A stretch of 5,685 nucleotides of DNA from an uncultured Eubacteriales bacterium (GTDB lineage: Bacteria; Bacillota; Clostridia; Oscillospirales; Oscillospiraceae): the NCBI GenBank assembly GCA_900553135.1, contig USCO01000140.1, positions 1 through 5,685 of the forward strand, written 5' to 3'. Positions 5,431 to 5,685 of this stretch are shown one piece after another. The notes under the pieces are model-generated. The model made no database searches. It was not told the DNA's origin and saw only the letters and a program-made list of their open reading frames with translations. The translations under genes were made by a program, and so were the position numbers. The first letter of the stretch is position 1. Each line of letters begins with the position of its first letter.

Positions 5431-5685
5431 TTCTTATTTCCAGCAAATCGGAGACACAGCGCTCTCCTCTCCCCTGTTCTTACTTCTGAATTTGGCAGCG
5501 GAACCTGCTGTTTTGCAGAAAATTTTCTGTCAAGGAGTTCTCCATGACAGTCCTTGACAGCAGGCTGTTTCTTCCCTGCACCTGCTCCTAAACTTAGAAA
5601 AGCGAAACTCAGCATCCCATAAAATCCTTCGCCAAGCCTTTCTCCAGAAAAGCCCCGGAAAAACCTCTCGCTTCTTCCCTACACT
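5431..5685. other. Right-hand intergenic stretch, no convincing gene
   Basis: I see no coding sequence that can be supported here. A short open - strand frame enters from the right edge and ends at TGA 5611-5609 after 24 codons (ending ...LAKDFMGC); it could be the tail of a gene outside the window or chance. Another - strand frame is open from the edge to a TGA inside the repeat cluster at about 5535. Only the repeat cluster at 5504-5564 and the terminator to its left stand out. Confidence 0.5.
5504..5564. repeat. Cluster of overlapping inverted repeats
   Basis: Three perfect symmetrical elements overlap: CTGTCAAGGA (5527-5536) with TCCTTGACAG (5551-5560); the 14-bp palindrome CAGAAAATTTTCTG (5516-5529); and CCTGCTGT (5504-5511) with ACAGCAGG (5557-5564). 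TGACAG also occurs twice in direct orientation 10 bp apart (5545 and 5555). The pairings are partly mutually exclusive, so as RNA the segment could switch between two folds; as DNA it could hold protein sites. Confidence 0.55.

Noticed and set aside
5357..5557. 66-codon open frame on the + strand
   Set aside because: It starts within the palindromic operator, crosses the terminator at 5386-5428 and lacks a ribosome-binding site.
5058..5615. 185-codon open frame on the - strand at the right end
   Set aside because: It runs through two intrinsic terminators, a complete promoter and a third terminator stem, and overlaps the end of galT; the residue composition resembles no family I know. A weak AAGGA lies 9 bases before its ATG, so it is not impossible, but RNA features explain the region better.

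Overview
The window carries a Leloir-pathway galactose operon, galK-galE-galT, on the + strand behind a LacI-family regulator. The genes are GC-rich with strong G/C preference at third codon positions. Shine-Dalgarno sites are AGGAGG-like, the intergenic gaps are AT-rich, and GalT is the class II (Firmicutes-type) form. Together these suggest a high-GC member of the Clostridia, for example Oscillospiraceae; this is inference from style and families, not a database match.

Layout. Bases 1-11 hold the first codons of a divergent gene on the - strand. It has a textbook promoter (TTGACA, 17 bp, TATAAT) whose -10 box and start point lie inside a large concentric inverted repeat (33-79), the likely operator of the regulator. 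An EbgR-like LacI-family repressor follows (175-1197). The gap 1198-1288 contains a good sigma-A promoter for the operon. Then come galK (1289-2593), galE (2629-3621) and galT (3625-5115), with galT starting 3 bases after galE and its ribosome-binding site lying inside the end of galE. A strong terminator (5134-5173) closes the operon.

The last 510 bases contain no convincing protein gene but are not empty. On the - strand there is a complete orphan transcription unit: a TTGACA / extended -10 promoter with a perfect 14-bp palindrome in its spacer (5347-5375), then about 160 bases with a C-rich segment and several hairpins and no usable reading frame, ending in an intrinsic terminator with seven T residues (5216-5178). 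This is best read as an unannotated small RNA and is the most interesting item here. A further terminator (5386-5428) and a cluster of inverted repeats (5504-5564) lie to its right.

Function. GalK phosphorylates galactose, GalT exchanges galactose-1-phosphate with UDP-glucose, and GalE recycles UDP-galactose to UDP-glucose. The regulator presumably senses a galactoside or galactose and controls the divergent gene (possibly a galactosidase or transporter, off the window) and perhaps the operon.
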